DNA of 5,431 nt. It comes from Planctomycetota bacterium (GTDB taxonomy: Bacteria; Planctomycetota; Brocadiia; Brocadiales; Bathyanammoxibiaceae). Positions 5,281 to 5,431 of the stretch are shown piece by piece. The DNA is taken from NCBI GenBank assembly GCA_030623665.1, contig JAUXLO010000135.1:1-5431 (forward strand), read 5' to 3'. Position 1 is the stretch's first letter. Every line of letters starts with the position of its first letter. The notes below the pieces were generated by a model. The model was not told the origin of the DNA. It did not search any database and worked only from the letters and a program-made list of their open reading frames with translations. The translations under genes were made by a program, and so were the position numbers.

Positions 5281-5431
5281 TCCTTGCCTCGAAGACTATC
5301 CTGTCGTCTACCACCCCCTGTGTATTGAAGGTGGCCCTTCTGGGCCTTAGTTCAAGGTTTCTTGCAACCAGTATGAGCTTATCCCCCGGCACTACTATGC
5401 CCCGGAACTTTACCTTGTCTACGCCGCCAAA
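5261..5431 (-). CDS. FabZ-like 3-hydroxyacyl-ACP dehydratase, C-terminal part (cut by window edge)
   Basis: The minus strand is open from the window edge to a stop (TTA on the plus strand at 5261-5263), giving the last 56 residues of a protein whose start lies beyond 5431. The fragment begins FGGVDKVKFRGIVVPGDKLI and ends in EARIIGMAV. This matches the C-terminal half of the FabZ hotdog dehydratase family, where a GIDKxRFRxPVVPGDxL block is followed by strands ending in an AELMxA-type segment. FabZ removes water from 3-hydroxyacyl-ACP in fatty-acid elongation, in the cytoplasm. The catalytic His and Glu lie in the missing N-terminal part, so activity cannot be judged, and it could be a FabZ paralogue in another acyl pathway. 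Its 3' end overlaps the HAD gene's 3' end by 20 bp in convergent orientation, leaving no room for a separate terminator between them. Confidence 0.82.
   Translation of the reverse strand, partial: FGGVDKVKFRGIVVPGDKLILVARNLELRPRRATFNTQGVVDDRIVFEARIIGMAV

Noticed and set aside
1..5431. CRISPR array, tRNA/rRNA, IS element or phage genes
   Set aside because: No spaced repeat series, cloverleaf, transposase or inverted-repeat ends were seen; the only repeats are the 22-bp tandem and a 12-bp intragenic duplication.

Overview
The window reads as bacterial chromosomal DNA, not plasmid, phage or IS DNA. It carries a peptidoglycan-type amidase, a UDP-GlcNAc-binding YvcK/GlmR-type domain and a FabZ-like fatty-acid enzyme, all bacterial hallmarks. 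Coding is dense, with short gaps and 4-base overlaps, GC looks close to 50 %, and AGG (Arg) and ATA (Ile) codons are frequent throughout. That codon habit, plus a bacterial archaemetzincin, would suit lineages such as Planctomycetota (anammox type), Nitrospirota or Desulfobacterota. I cannot assign the organism from sequence alone.

Layout. Bases 1-190 are non-coding and hold a perfect 22-bp tandem repeat (plus a 10-bp partial third copy) and a near-ideal sigma70-type promoter. The promoter's -35 box lies inside a 13-bp palindrome. A plus-strand gene train follows: a membrane-anchored PGRP/Amidase_2 zinc amidase (191-943), endonuclease V (962-1696), an archaemetzincin metalloprotease with an export-type N-terminus (1693-2298) and a membrane-anchored DUF192 protein (about 2304-2744). 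Spacing is 18 bp, then a GTGA overlap, then 5 bp (or a second GTGA overlap), so these four are probably one transcript.

A 101-bp gap with its own promoter candidate (TTGACA, 17 bp, TACATT) precedes a second unit. This consists of a 570-aa fusion of a HAD phosphatase-like domain to a full-length YvcK/CofD-like domain (2846-4558) and, 5 bp later, a free-standing HAD protein (4564-5280). The free-standing protein is clearly paralogous to the fused HAD domain. On the minus strand, converging and overlapping by 20 bp, is the C-terminal end of a FabZ-like hotdog dehydratase (5261 to the window edge).

How the genes may work together. Amidase, DUF192 protein and archaemetzincin all appear to be membrane-anchored or exported, so the first unit is mostly envelope-facing, with DNA repair endonuclease V as the odd cytoplasmic member. 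YvcK/GlmR proteins sense UDP-GlcNAc and tune carbon flow into cell-wall precursors. A HAD phosphatase-like domain fused to one, with a second copy next door, suggests a sugar-phosphate or nucleotide-sugar connection. That link is inference. The HAD-YvcK/HAD pair is the most unusual part of the window.
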